A stretch of DNA of 64,000 nt. Source: Oscheius dolichura (lineage: Eukaryota; Nematoda; Chromadorea; Rhabditida; Rhabditidae). The notes beneath the pieces are model-generated. The model worked only from the letters and a program-made list of their open reading frames with translations. It was not told the DNA's origin and did no database searches. Below are positions 37,116 through 47,333 of this stretch, piece after piece. Position numbers and translations under genes: made by a program. Positions within the stretch are counted from its first letter, which is position 1, and each line of letters starts with the position of its first letter. The stretch covers positions 6,062,001 through 6,126,000 of the forward strand of contig OW051494.1 of assembly GCA_932521035.1 (NCBI GenBank), written 5' to 3'.

Positions 37116-38448
37116 TTATACTAAGCAAAGATCGTGTCCTGCATGGCAAGCTTTGTTTCCAGGAGTCAAATATATTCGCGCCTTCGCTCCATTGCACACC
37201 TGCAAAAAGGCTAGATATGATTAGAGGGATTACTTACGCAAACTCGAAAAGCGTCGAATGAGGCAGATAGAGCTGGTGACGGCGACAAAGTCAGTCCACT
37301 CGCGGCGGCTCCTATCCGTACTTTGCCCCCTATTCGGATGGCCCCATCTCTCTAAAATACAAGATGCAGTGTTGTGAATCCGGTACCGAAGTGTTGAGTG
37401 CCACTATAGTGGCTGCGTTCATTAACACATTTCTAGCTTCTAGCCGAACACCTTCGTTGCCTCGAAGTGATGCGCTGTCTACCTCGACGCGGAGGTTTTC
37501 ATCTACAGGTGATCGTATCTGAAGCACGGACAAATTACCGGCGAACCTTGACCTTGGTCTCTCTGTTTTAGTCAAGTACTTTCTAGAAATAGATATATGG
37601 GTCGATGACGGGTGGTGTGATCGAAAGAAAAACGGTGCTGCAAATGCTTCCGTTCTCGCTCCGATAAAACCATAGTTTATGGTGCAAACGGAGGATCTGG
37701 GGGTTAGCTACGAGAGAGAATCAGAACAAACCTTATTTGTAATAATCTTGTGTGTAGAGAGCTTCTTTATCTTTCTATCAATGGTTACCATTGGGTGTCT
37801 AGCACTGAAGATTGGCTGCCGTGTCTCAGAAGAAATGACCTAGACCACCAACTGTTTACTGTATTTTCATAAGTTTTACTTGGAAGTTGTCGGCCATCTT
37901 CAGCTGGCATGAACCTGGTTGCAGAGCAAGCCGAGTGCCATTTTCCATGCCGGATATCAAGATTCGGGAGCCATAAGCATTTAGATCTTTATCGGGGTAG
38001 CCGTGAACATGTCCATTTGTGACGACGGTTCCCAGATCTGTTTTTCCGGTAAAATGTACCATCTGCAGAAATAAACGCTCGAAATAAACGAAAAAAGCTC
38101 TCCCACTCTTTCTTCCTCTCCTGTTTTGATGTTCTTCGCAGAATGGAATCGAATGTGACGCATCCCTTGTTGGCCAATTTGCAACTTGAAGATTACTAGG
38201 AGGTTGAGCTGTCAAGGGGGTTATATAGACAAGTTGGTCACTCACAACAAGAAGAAGGATACTTACGACGAAGAGAATGATAATAAATGTTGAAAATATG
38301 ATCAGTTTTCTTCGTCTCAATCCCGTCTGAATACCTGTTTTCTTTTCTAGAATAAAAACGATACTTTAAAATCATCATCTACACGACTATCGGAAGCTGA
38401 AGGAAATGATGATTCTGAACTAGAACGAATATATGCAGGAGGAGGCAT
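37116..38448 (-). CDS. SGCB: beta-sarcoglycan
   Basis: Type II membrane protein of the sarcoglycan complex, part of the dystrophin-glycoprotein complex of muscle. A short cytoplasmic N-terminus carries KTGLRRRK, closely matching the KTGLRGRK of vertebrate beta-sarcoglycan. One membrane segment follows (LIIFSTFIIILFVLNLLVIF). The extracellular part has KIKKLSTHKIITNK, the RGNEGV motif diagnostic of the beta form (SASLRGNEGVRLEARN), LNTSRDGAIRIGG, and a terminal cysteine cluster (CVCNGAKARIYLTPGNKACH). About nine exons. Corresponds to C. elegans sgcb-1. Last of three closely spaced minus-strand genes, 137 bp after the SMYD4-like stop. Confidence 0.88.
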
Positions 38449-38585
38449 ACGGCCGCTATTGCCCTGCCAAAACTCAGAAGATTACAACGTGTTCCTCTGC
38501 ATCTCAATCCCTCCCCTTGTAATCTTTTTACCACCGGCTTGCTGTCCTAAGAAGCCATATAAATGAACAAAAATATAATGAAAAT

Positions 38586-40221
38586 TTATTGCTCCGGCAA
38601 CTTTCCTGATTTCTTCTCAATCATTTGTAACAACAGTTGATTAGCTTCTTCGAAACGAGGATGGAGATTGAGGCAATATAGGCGAATCAAAAATAACGCG
38701 CACATCAACCAGTCGACAACTTTTTCAGAATGAGCCCTAAACTATGGTTGCAAAAATAAGAAGCTTACTTCGAATTTTTAAACCTATCAACCATGCACAA
38801 ATACTGTGTTATCAAAATGGGCTCGAAAATAACGCCTCTACTAAATTGATTAGAAATAAGTAAATCAAAACACTCTTCCACGTCATCAGCTCCTGGAACT
38901 ATATACAAGAACAAAGCTGGGCATACCGTTGAAAACAATTTCTTCTAACAAATGGTAAATAGCTATATGGTCAGGAGATAATATTTTATTCTGAATGAGG
39001 TACAGTACAGCAGAATATGAAGCTTTGTCAGGTATCTGAAAATACACAAACATTATCCAACTGATAAAATAAGACTTGACCTTTACAAATTCAGGAATGA
39101 TGAGGAGCGCATCGTCATTGCCTTTCGCGCAAACACTGCAATGACAATCAAACCCACGCCCTCGTAGAAAATGCTAAAGAACCCTGACAACCGAAGACAC
39201 CGAATTACCTTTCTCTCTTCATAATGAACGGAATGAGCTTGAACTCCATAATTATCAAGAACTTCTTCGCCTTTTCGTATTCCCATACTTACCCAGATAA
39301 ACCTATTATTATGAAAACTGAAACATTTCTGCTGAAGATCTAAGAAGGCTATTTACAAGCTGTATACATTGGCTTTGCACGAATGATTGAACATACTTGA
39401 TAGTGGATAAACCCCAGTTCCGTCTGGTTCATCAGAATTAGATCTTAGTTTAGGTATATAAAATAGAAAATATGGAGCTTACGAAATGGAGTGAATGACA
39501 TGTGCATTGACTTTCAGTCTAGAAAATATTTCTTCGAATGCAATTCTAAATAAGTGTGGTGCTGCTTTCCACTCGCTCGACTGTGAAGTAATTGAAAATT
39601 AATTAATTTAGCAATAATACCATGTAGATTAGATGGTGCTCAAAGCGTCTGAGAAAGTCTTCAATAACGGTAAAATTATCCAAATCGTCGGAACGTTTGA
39701 GATGGTAGATAGTTGTAAAGCGACAGTCCTCCGGATGACAATCTATAAGAAATTTTATTGTAAAAAAAAACCAGTGGAAACCTTTACAAAAATGTTTTTC
39801 ATAGGTACTTGGAGGGAAGGAAAGAATTACGCGTATAGTTAAGCCAACTAATCCTAATTTGTTGAGCTCGCTCCAAAAGGGACCTTCATATTTGCCATAC
39901 CTCTCATTTAGTGTTAAGCAGCCATTACAGCTAAAAAATATATCGTGCTCATCGAGTCTTACTGCATTTGTGCCTTTATTTCTTTTTCTTGTAGACAAAA
40001 TGAACACCGATCTGATGTAATTCCAAATGAAATTCCTATTTCATTGCACACTACAGTCCCTGAAGGGATATTTTCAACGGCCTTCAATGAAACGTGATGA
40101 TTACAACATATACAACCTCAACGTATCTCCCGCGTAGTTTATCCCGTTTCAAACATACTAAACTGCTGAGTTCTTGAGATTCGCCAAGCCAGAAAGGCCT
40201 GCTTACCGGCGTGTCTGTCAT
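38586..40221 (-). CDS. SMYD4: SMYD4-like SET-domain protein with reduced MYND finger
   Basis: SET landmarks appear in order: start of the fold (RDKLRGRYVEAVENIPSGT), the conserved SMFNHSCKANVYS and GEEVLDNYGVQAH with the catalytic-type Tyr, followed by cysteines near CVCAKGNDDAL. Between the halves sits a MYND-like insertion with only two CxxC pairs (RCSFC and CNGC) and none of the later Cys/His ligands. The C-terminus is helical (FEEANQLLLQMIEKK). This split SET-MYND arrangement defines SMYD proteins, usually lysine methyltransferases. Enzyme activity is inferred. The ATG directly follows TTTTCATAG. 101 bp separate it from BUD31 upstream. The internal exon joins near 39350-39480 are uncertain. 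Confidence 0.72.
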
Positions 40222-40322
40222 CTATGAAAATTAAACTACCTTGTAAACCTTTAAATATCAAGAGGGAAACCCTGTCAGCAATACAAATTGTTTATTTCAG
40301 TGAAATCATTTAATATACAGCT

Positions 40323-40900
40323 TTATCCACTACATCCACGGCATCCACAATGCACGCATTCAATTACTCGTTCTGCATCTAGTTTGCTTTTTGGTACTCG
40401 GCAGATACAATTAGTTCCAAAATTAGTGTCACGTGTTTGAATACACCTAAAATAATAGATATATTATTAATTAAATATTTTTAAATGGCATCATTTCCGT
40501 AGCCTCGTGGTCTATACAAGAGCAAAGAAATCCTAAATACTCACCGAAGGCAACAGAGATTCTCATATCCTTGCTTCTTCCATTTTGCTATTAAACTGGC
40601 ATCGGCAATTTTGGCATCCAAGCAAAATTGATAAAGCTCTCTTGAAATGGATTCGCTTTTGTAGTAGAGATCGTAAATATAGCGAGAACGTTGATGGTGT
40701 ATCCTAAGCAAGCGTCGAAACGACAAAAAAACAACATACCTCAAAATTGGCCAAATTGATTCAGTCTTTCGTTTTCCTTCATGTGGATCTGTTTCAGCCT
40801 CTCTCATCTTGGCATCAAACTCCTGCAGGGTTGGTTCAATCAAATCCCAGCCATCGGGTGGCTGCTTACGGATACGTCGCAATTTGGTTTGGAGAGCCAT
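40323..40900 (-). CDS. BUD31: BUD31/G10 splicing factor
   Basis: Strong family match over its length: [38 protein letters not shown], the helix [37 protein letters not shown], then [20 protein letters not shown] and the zinc-cysteine tail [14 protein letters not shown]31 is a core component of the activated spliceosome near U2/U6. Three exons. The intron at about 40700-40740 must be removed between ILR and IHHQRSRY. Start at 40900-40898. First of a minus-strand cluster (BUD31, SMYD4-like, SGCB) and divergent from a plus-strand gene 170 bp away. Confidence 0.95.
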
Positions 40901-41070
40901 GTTTTTTTCTAAAATAACGTTGTGAACTAAATCTAAACGAAGTTGTTATGATATAAGAGTAGCGAAGAAAGGAAGCAAATGAAGCAAAAGCCAAATTCGA
41001 AAAGCCAGTCCTTCGACAATCGTCCTTCGTATCACGAAAAAATGCGTATGCCCTTTTCGATAAAACGTAA

Positions 41071-41839
41071 ATGGCTGTTTATTCATATATGAATAGAAGT
41101 GATCAAGAATGGCAAATGTGGTGTCATTGTGTCTTTATGGAATGGGAAGAACTTATATCCGTATTACAGAATGGGCTACAGTGCATACCTAAGCAAAATA
41201 CAAGCTGGATCCGGAGGATTGCTTTGCGCCAATAAGAAAGACTTCCTTCGTTTCTGCTGCTCAGACTACATAATAGTAGATGTCGATTGTCACGTTTTCA
41301 AGGACTCAATAGTTATAGAAAATATGCTTATGAGTAATTTATTTTTAAATTGGTCCATTTTATCTTTCTAGATTTGGCTCACCAGAAGCCCACTGGAGGA
41401 AGTAATACCTCTGATGTGAAAATGTATGAATTGAACATGGATCCTTTAGAAATACCATTCTGCGCCTTCGACTTTAGAAAAGTAATCTTATCTTTACATC
41501 TGTCAGTTTAGCTTTACAGTTTCTGGATTTCTGCCTCCAACACGACCCAAATGTACCATCGATGACTAGCGAAGATCTAATCTGTTCGTGGAGAGTAATT
41601 ATTTTTGTCTATATAATTAGATGTTGTCACAGGTAGCCGATTTCTTCTACATGCCTGAAGTAAAAAACAGCATAATCAAGGAATTAGGAAATATAATCAA
41701 GACTGATTACATTAGCACTCTGCGAGGAAGGTTATCCATCAAAAGCGATTACAGTAAAGTGGAACAAGATCAGATGTGGAAGGAAGGATTAGACCCTGCT
41801 CCTCACGCTGACTACTTGGATGTCATTTATGAATCCTAA
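41071..41839 (+). CDS. uncharacterised small conserved-looking protein
   Basis: A frame from MAVYSYMNRSDQEWQMWCH continues across introns of 44, 53, about 40, about 35 and 26 nt to a clean end (GLDPAPHADYLDVIYES). About 190 residues: EWEELIS joins LDPEDCFAPIRKTSF, then DSIVIENMLM, LEIPFCAFDF, FLDFCLQHDPNV and ADFFYMPEVKNSIIKELG. No signal peptide or membrane segment. The C-terminal 70 residues are a single open exon with convincing codon use. The first intron joins are my best guess. Family not recognised. It shares a 170-bp divergent promoter with BUD31. Confidence 0.5.
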
Positions 41840-42054
41840 GTTTACCTAATTTATTTCTGTGAATAACTGTGATTTAATAAGTTTATTTTATTTTAGATTG
41901 GATGAAATCAATAATAAATTATTTATGTTAAACAGCTGTGGAAAATCTAGGCACGACTATATATATTGCAAAGTTATGATAGATAAGTGAAATGGTCACA
42001 GGGATCAAAAAGAAATCTGAGCTCTTTAATAAAATATCGCCTAATTATACCCAT

Positions 42055-45000
42055 CTATTGGTAGGATGACACATATTTGTCATACGCGTCCTGTGTTGGA
42101 TCAGCTTGTGGTTGACTGATTGCTCCGTAGTTCGAATTCATCGCGGATGTGGTGTTAAATGCATCTGTGATCTTTCCATCTCTTGCTATAGGAACTCCTT
42201 GCGGTGCTAAACAGTTTCATGAGCAGCAGATTGGACAAGTCGAAGTACAGCAACAGATTTGTGCCATTACAGAAAACAAGGAGAATAACCTTGTCAACGC
42301 TCTTTTGGAGAACTCACCCATCATGTCCATTTCATCTTCTTCAAACATATTTGAGCTGTATTTGATCCCTTCATATTTGAAGAATTTGTTCAATGCGTAA
42401 CCTCCACCCCACATTGCGGCACACAAGACTGCATAAGATAAAAACGTCAGTCTCGTTCCTGAATTCTAATTCTTTACCACTTCTATATGATTATTACCAA
42501 TGTTTGAAATTACGAGGCCTCCCAAAATTGATCCGACTCCTTTGCCCACTCCATGATATAAGAAGTGCAAAAGGTACTGGGCATTGCTTTTGATGTGAGG
42601 TGGAGCGATCAGGGAGATATAGGAGGATGCGGATGTCCAAACAAGGCATAGAGTAAATCCTTGGGCCACTTGAAGGGGGAGTACCAGCCACGGGTTTGTG
42701 AGCCATGACAGGACAAGGAACCGGCAGACGTTAGCCGCCAGGCAGATGTACATGACCTATAGAGGCGGTGAGAGTAACGAGGCCGGGATACCTTGACGTG
42801 GCCGTATTTGTTGATAATTTGGAAGGTGAAGAAGAAGGCGATTATTTCGGAGGCGTGGTTGACGACTGACAGTATTCCGAAGAGGACGGGAGAGCCTCCC
42901 AGATCCTGGGAAGGGTAATCAGATCGGGACACGGGCTCACCTGTAGGTGCCAGAAGAGGAACGAGAAGATGATGCCGGCTCCGAATCCCATTACCGTAAC
43001 CGATGCCAGGTAGACCAGGACATGCCGGTCGGCCAGGGCTTTTATCGCGATCAGCAGTCTGTTCTCCGTGGCCATATTGGAGACCTGAACAGGCCGTTGT
43101 CCTTTTGTCCAATCCCTTCCGCTCACCGTGACCTGCCGTGCCCGGGCCTTCTCTGCCACCACGTGGGACACCTCCCCCTCGCGGGTGTCCATCACCAGCC
43201 CGTGGACCTCATCCGGCCGGGCCGTGTCGTCGCTGAACTTGAACTGGGTGGCCAGGAGGACGGCGGCACACATGAACACGCTGCACATGACAAAACACAA
43301 GGTGTAGTTCTTCTCCGTCGTGTTATCTGAACTCGGGGGTGGGGGCCGGGAAGGGATAGGGACACCTGTGGGGCAGGGGTGGTTGCGGAAGGTATCCGAG
43401 TAGTCGAGGCCGATACCGAGTATCAGCATGGCCAGGCCCCATCCGGCCGAAGCAAACAGACGAATTTGCCCGAACTGAAGACGGCTTTTAACCATTTCTC
43501 CCGGTAAGACTAACCTCCTGGGGACCTTCCTTGACGGTTTGGAGGGTGGCGGCGTCGGCCAGGGGAAGGGCCGGGGCCGAGGCGAACTCTCCCAGGACGA
43601 TGAGGATCAACAGGAGCATGAAGGCCTGTTCGACGGCCGGCTGCCGGTAGACACGGGTCGAGTGAGGAGGAGACACCAAAATACCGTACTCCTCCTCGTC
43701 GTAGTTGCATATCTGAGGGGGATGACTCGAGGCAGACGGCCCACTCACCCTGTCCCGCGTGATGTACTCCGGAGCGATGCCGGCCACCGTGTCCTCCTCG
43801 TTGTCGAAGCTGCTCAAGTCGATAATCTTCTCTATTATCTCTAGAAACGTCTTCGTTTTGGGTCAAGCGGCCTTCCTTACGGTTTTCGGCCTGTCTCCTC
43901 GTCCTGCCCACCACGGCCTCCTTCAGCAGACCCAACGCGCCTCCCCGGACAATTTTTCCCGCGGGAGCCAGGGCAAATTCACACGTTTTGTTACCACCTA
44001 AGGAATCCATGAATAGGGACCGCAAAGTGAAAACTAGATTTTGTCACAGGGCGCCGATTTTAGTGTTAATCGAGAGATCTCGTTGTAACTTACAACTTTT
44101 CTTTTTAGAGTTACCAAATTGGCCCATTCAGTGCCGAGATATTCGCAATTTAACAAGGCTGGTGCGCAATCGTTTTCCAGAACAAATTTTGGTCGGAGGG
44201 CCAACGATCCAGAGGTCGAGGGTTCGATCCCCGCCGACGTCAAAATTTTTTGCTTTTTGGATTTTTATATCAAAATGATGCTCATAATGTGATGAGAATA
44301 ATGCAATCAAAATTAGCGGAGAATAATATCACATTATTGAGAAAAGCTCAAAAGATGAAAAAGCATTTGCTGTGGTGCGCGATTACCTTCAAAAATATTG
44401 GTTATTTTACTGAATTGAATCACTAAATATACATTTAAAAATTTTGGCAGCAGCCAAGGTGTACAATTTTTTCCTAATAATTGCCAATAGTATTAGCAAC
44501 AAGATTCACAAAAAAATGATGTTAATCGATGCTGGTTAAGCCGCAAAAAGCCAAAAAGGGACTCATGAAAAATTGACTACTTCTCTTTCAATATTTTATC
44601 ATATATTTTGCTATTATTTTTCTACCATTTTTATTCTTATCCATAGTAAAAACAAATTAGAAGTTATGGTTTTTGAAAAAAATACCCTTTTCGTCTTGTG
44701 CAAAAATTGCATATTTCAATCAATTTTTAAAATTTTGGCAACAGCAGATTGATTTGGTTTTTTTTCAGTAAATTCTACACCAAAAACTCTATTAAAAACA
44801 ACAATAAAAATGTGTTGGTGTCTTCACAGTGCCGAGATATCGATAAAGTTATTTTTAACATACTAATTTATGGTGAAAACCAAAGTTCTAATAACAAACT
44901 GAAGTTCCCATTCGATTCTCCATCTAATTTTAGCTACTGCGTGTCATTTTCAACTCGAACTAATGTATAACAACGGCGTACCGAAGCCTTTTGTAACGAG

Positions 45001-45530
45001 CGCACCCAAATACCAAAATTGCGGAACAAAAAGTGTTGCCGCCCTGGCGCGCGCCTTTGCGGTCCCTATCCATGAAAGAGGAGACTGGCTGGCTACCTGG
45101 GACGAGGACGACACAGTAGGGGGTGACCGGCTGGACGAAGCCGATGGCCAGGGTAAAGATGATGAGGGAAACCAGCGAGAAGAGCAACAAGATCTTCTGT
45201 TTTCTGCAAGGGGAACAGTTTGGGAAGAGGGAGAGGTTTACCGGAAACGACTGGCGAACGAGCCCCAAAACGGGCCGGAGGCCAGCTCGACGAGAGGACG
45301 GGCGCCGAGAAGAATGCCGGCCTGGAAAGGAGCTGGCTGAAGAGGAGGAGGCCAGAAGGACACACCTGAGCAGCGGTCATTCCCAACTGTTTGAAATAGA
45401 CGGCCAGAAGGGGAAAAAGAGACCCAAACGAGGCGAAATAGGCGAGGTAGAAAAGGCGACAGACGAAGGCATCGCGCGGGAAGACACGGCCCAGGATGGT
45501 CACCGTCCGTGTCGACGCCTCGTTCTCCAT
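42055..45530 (-). CDS. MFSD6: MFSD6-like major-facilitator membrane protein
   Basis: The N-terminal exon MENEASTRTV... enters the first helix (FYLAYFASFGSLFPLLAVYF) and then the conserved LVELASGPFWGSFASRF. KILLLFSLVSLIIFTLAIGF follows. Later come the middle-loop exons (EKIIDLSSFDNEEDT), FASAGWGLAMLILGIGLDY, a long loop, and the C-terminal helices (DLGGSPVLFGILSVVNHASE, VAQGFTLCLVWTSASSYISL, HFLYHGVGKGVGSILGGLV). This layout matches MFSD6 (MHC-I receptor-like) proteins, polytopic and of uncertain substrate. A 1099-nt intron between the helix-4 region and the loop contains a hAT-type insertion; without it the intron would be 36 nt. ATG is just behind TTTCAGGCA. Stop at 42057-42055. GC-rich exons. 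Confidence 0.87.
44006..44027. repeat. left target duplication and terminal inverted repeat
   Basis: Target duplication TCCATGAA at 44006-44013 followed by inverted repeat TAGGGACCGCAAAG at 44014-44027. Confidence 0.9.
44014..45068. mobile_element. non-autonomous hAT-type DNA transposon, 1055 bp
   Basis: Ends are 14-bp perfect terminal inverted repeats TAGGGACCGCAAAG (44014-44027; complement at 45055-45068). Immediately outside lie identical 8-bp direct repeats TCCATGAA (44006-44013 and 45069-45076). TAGGG ends plus an 8-bp target duplication are the hAT-superfamily signature. The interior is AT-rich, unlike the GC-rich host gene, has no transposase frame, and holds two internal direct repeats (CAGTGCCGAGATAT near 44135 and 44828; AAAATTTTGGCA near 44434 and 44729) and a tRNA-like segment. 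It lies in an MFSD6 intron. Confidence 0.88.
44157..44240 (+). other. tRNA-derived (pol III promoter-like) segment inside the hAT element
   Basis: A perfect B-box (GGTTCGATCCC, 44221-44231) follows an A-box-like TGGTGCGCAATCG about 50 bp upstream, as in SINE heads. The acceptor stem does not pair, so it is not an intact tRNA. The minus-strand frame across it (GIEPSTSGSLAL) is the familiar spurious translation of tRNA-like repeats. Confidence 0.5.
45055..45076. repeat. right terminal inverted repeat and target duplication
   Basis: Inverted repeat CTTTGCGGTCCCTA at 45055-45068 followed by target duplication TCCATGAA at 45069-45076. Both are exact matches to the left end. Confidence 0.9.
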
Positions 45531-45725
45531 TGCCTGAAATATCCGACTGGGAGAAATAATCAGGGAGATAACAAGGTAAGCGGAGGGAAAGACGTCGTCT
45601 AGGAGACTGGGAAAGGCTTCCTCCTCCGGCGAATCAGTTGGCAGTGCTTTGGGGATTCAGACGGCAAATCGATACGAAGGAGGAGGGCAGCCTCCCGCGC
45701 GCTTTATCGGACATCCCCAGGTACT

Positions 45726-47130
45726 CTAACTGACGTCATTTTCGAGGGAAAAAGACTTTATTCTAGATATGCTCGGCCGGCTGTCCTCCTCCTGCCAGCA
45801 CTGGGCGACCACCTCCTCCACGTTGGCCGGAAAGGCGTGGGGGTCCGAGGCCAGCTCATAGTCTTTTCTGAACTCGGGGTCTCTGATCTGGTCCGTCGTC
45901 TGGTTCTTGTATGGGACGGCACCTGTAATTTGAGAGATGTTCTCCTGAGAAGGACCACAGTTACCCGAGTGGCACATGCTCCAGAGGACGGTCCCGTAGG
46001 TCCAGACGACGCTTTTGAGGTCGTACGAGCCGGCGAGACTCTCCCACGGCGCCCACCGGCAGCCGTCCGCGTCCTCCGTCTGGATCCGCTGGGATGTGAC
46101 CCCGTCTCCCAGGCAGAATACCGCCAATTTCAACTGACACATGTCTCCTCGTGAAATGGGCAAACCTGGAAAGTGAAGGACAAGAAGCAGGCTTTCAAAC
46201 GAAGGTGGCGGTGGACGAAGTCTGCCTGCTCCAGGAAGAGAAGAGCCGAGTGGAGCTGGCGTGCCCACTCGGGCAGTCGGCCCCTGTTCGAGACGAACTC
46301 TCCCAGTTGGACCGAGACATTTTCCAGCAGGACACCGAAGGAATCCTCGAAGAGACACATTCCCCACAGCCGTTGGATGTTTCTGTATGCGAGAGTAGGG
46401 ACAAAAATCTATATATCGAGGAGCCGGAGACCTCAAGGGACTGGAATTGAATTTCTTACGGGTTGCCCATTACGAGTAATGCGAGAACCTCTGTCGTCCA
46501 TTGTGTTTTCTGGCAGTCGTCGGCAGCGGCCGCGGCCTTGACCATGCCGGCATTCATTCCCTGTCCTCTCCTCAGTCCAAACATGATGCTGCTCGCATCT
46601 CCCAAGCCATAGACACCTTCCATCTGTCTGTCGTGGCCTCCTCGAGGATATCGCCCTCGTCCACGACTACGGGCCTCTTCAGCGGATTCATCTTAGTCCT
46701 GGCCATGTATTTATTCAATGCTTCCTTCGTCTTCACCAGGAGCAAGTCTCTCACCGCATATTTCATCTGAAATGCCCGTTTGTGGTCGAGGTGCCGGAGA
46801 TCTCAATCTTCTTAATGCCGTCCGCAGTACAATGGCAGAGATACCAGCGAAAGCTGTGCTTCTCCGACCGAGGAGCATCCGTCGCCAGACCCGTACCTGA
46901 CACAATATTTCGAGCGCTTCTAGGTGTCAGAAACCTACCAACTACTGTCAAAAATTTCCCAGTTCGTCATCTTCCAGCAACGAACCCCAATAAAATTCGC
47001 ACTTCGTAATCATGTTGTGCGCTCTAAAAGTAGTTTCACATGCGCTCCCAATTCACCTTTTAAATCGGTTATCCGCTTTCTGTTCTTTTCGACCAACAAG
47101 TTCGCTATCATCCGAAGCGAGGCCGGCCAT
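45726..47130 (-). CDS. tyrosine-kinase-like pseudokinase, possible SH2-like N-terminus
   Basis: The C-terminal 260 residues have a protein-tyrosine-kinase shape: a glycine loop (EGVYGLGDASSIMFG), NIQRLWGMCLFEDSFGVL, the catalytic-loop position VHRHLRLKACFL, RWAPWESLAGSYDLKSVVW (APE helix), YGTVLWSMCHSGAVPYKN and VEEVVAQCWQEEDSRPSI. The HRD aspartate is His, and the DFG position reads CLGDGV, so catalysis is unlikely. The N-terminal 150 residues (FLTPRSARNIVS, HSFRWYLCHCTADGIKKIEI) could be an SH2 domain, which with a pseudokinase would resemble a JAK JH2 unit, but I am not sure. Joins between 46650 and 46900 are uncertain. Second gene of the kinesin-pseudokinase-MFSD6 run, 203 bp below the kinesin. 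Confidence 0.65.
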
Positions 47131-47333
47131 TAGTAGGTAAACAAAAGAACTCAAAAAGCCCGTGCTTCACAATATAGATGAACGAGTAGAAACCGGCAAA
47201 CTCGAGTCATCAACAGACCCAGACACAGCAAATAATCAAATTCTTGAATGGTGTGCGAATGAAGTAATTTATTCGGATTTTACAAGATTGAGATTTAAAA
47301 AAAATGGAAAATTATGTAAAAAAAAGCAAAGTA

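Noticed and set aside
44157..44240. A functional tRNA gene
   Set aside because: The B-box is perfect, but the acceptor stem does not pair and the anticodon arm is not recognisable.
44034..44310. Minus-strand frames reading GIEPSTSGSLAL and similar as a protein
   Set aside because: They lie within the transposon across a tRNA-like B-box and are a known kind of spurious translation.
43998..45096. MFSD6 coding sequence disrupted by the transposon
   Set aside because: Reading through the pre-insertion 36 bp would also stay in frame, but it has proper GT and TTAG ends and the local intron size, so it is better read as an intron.
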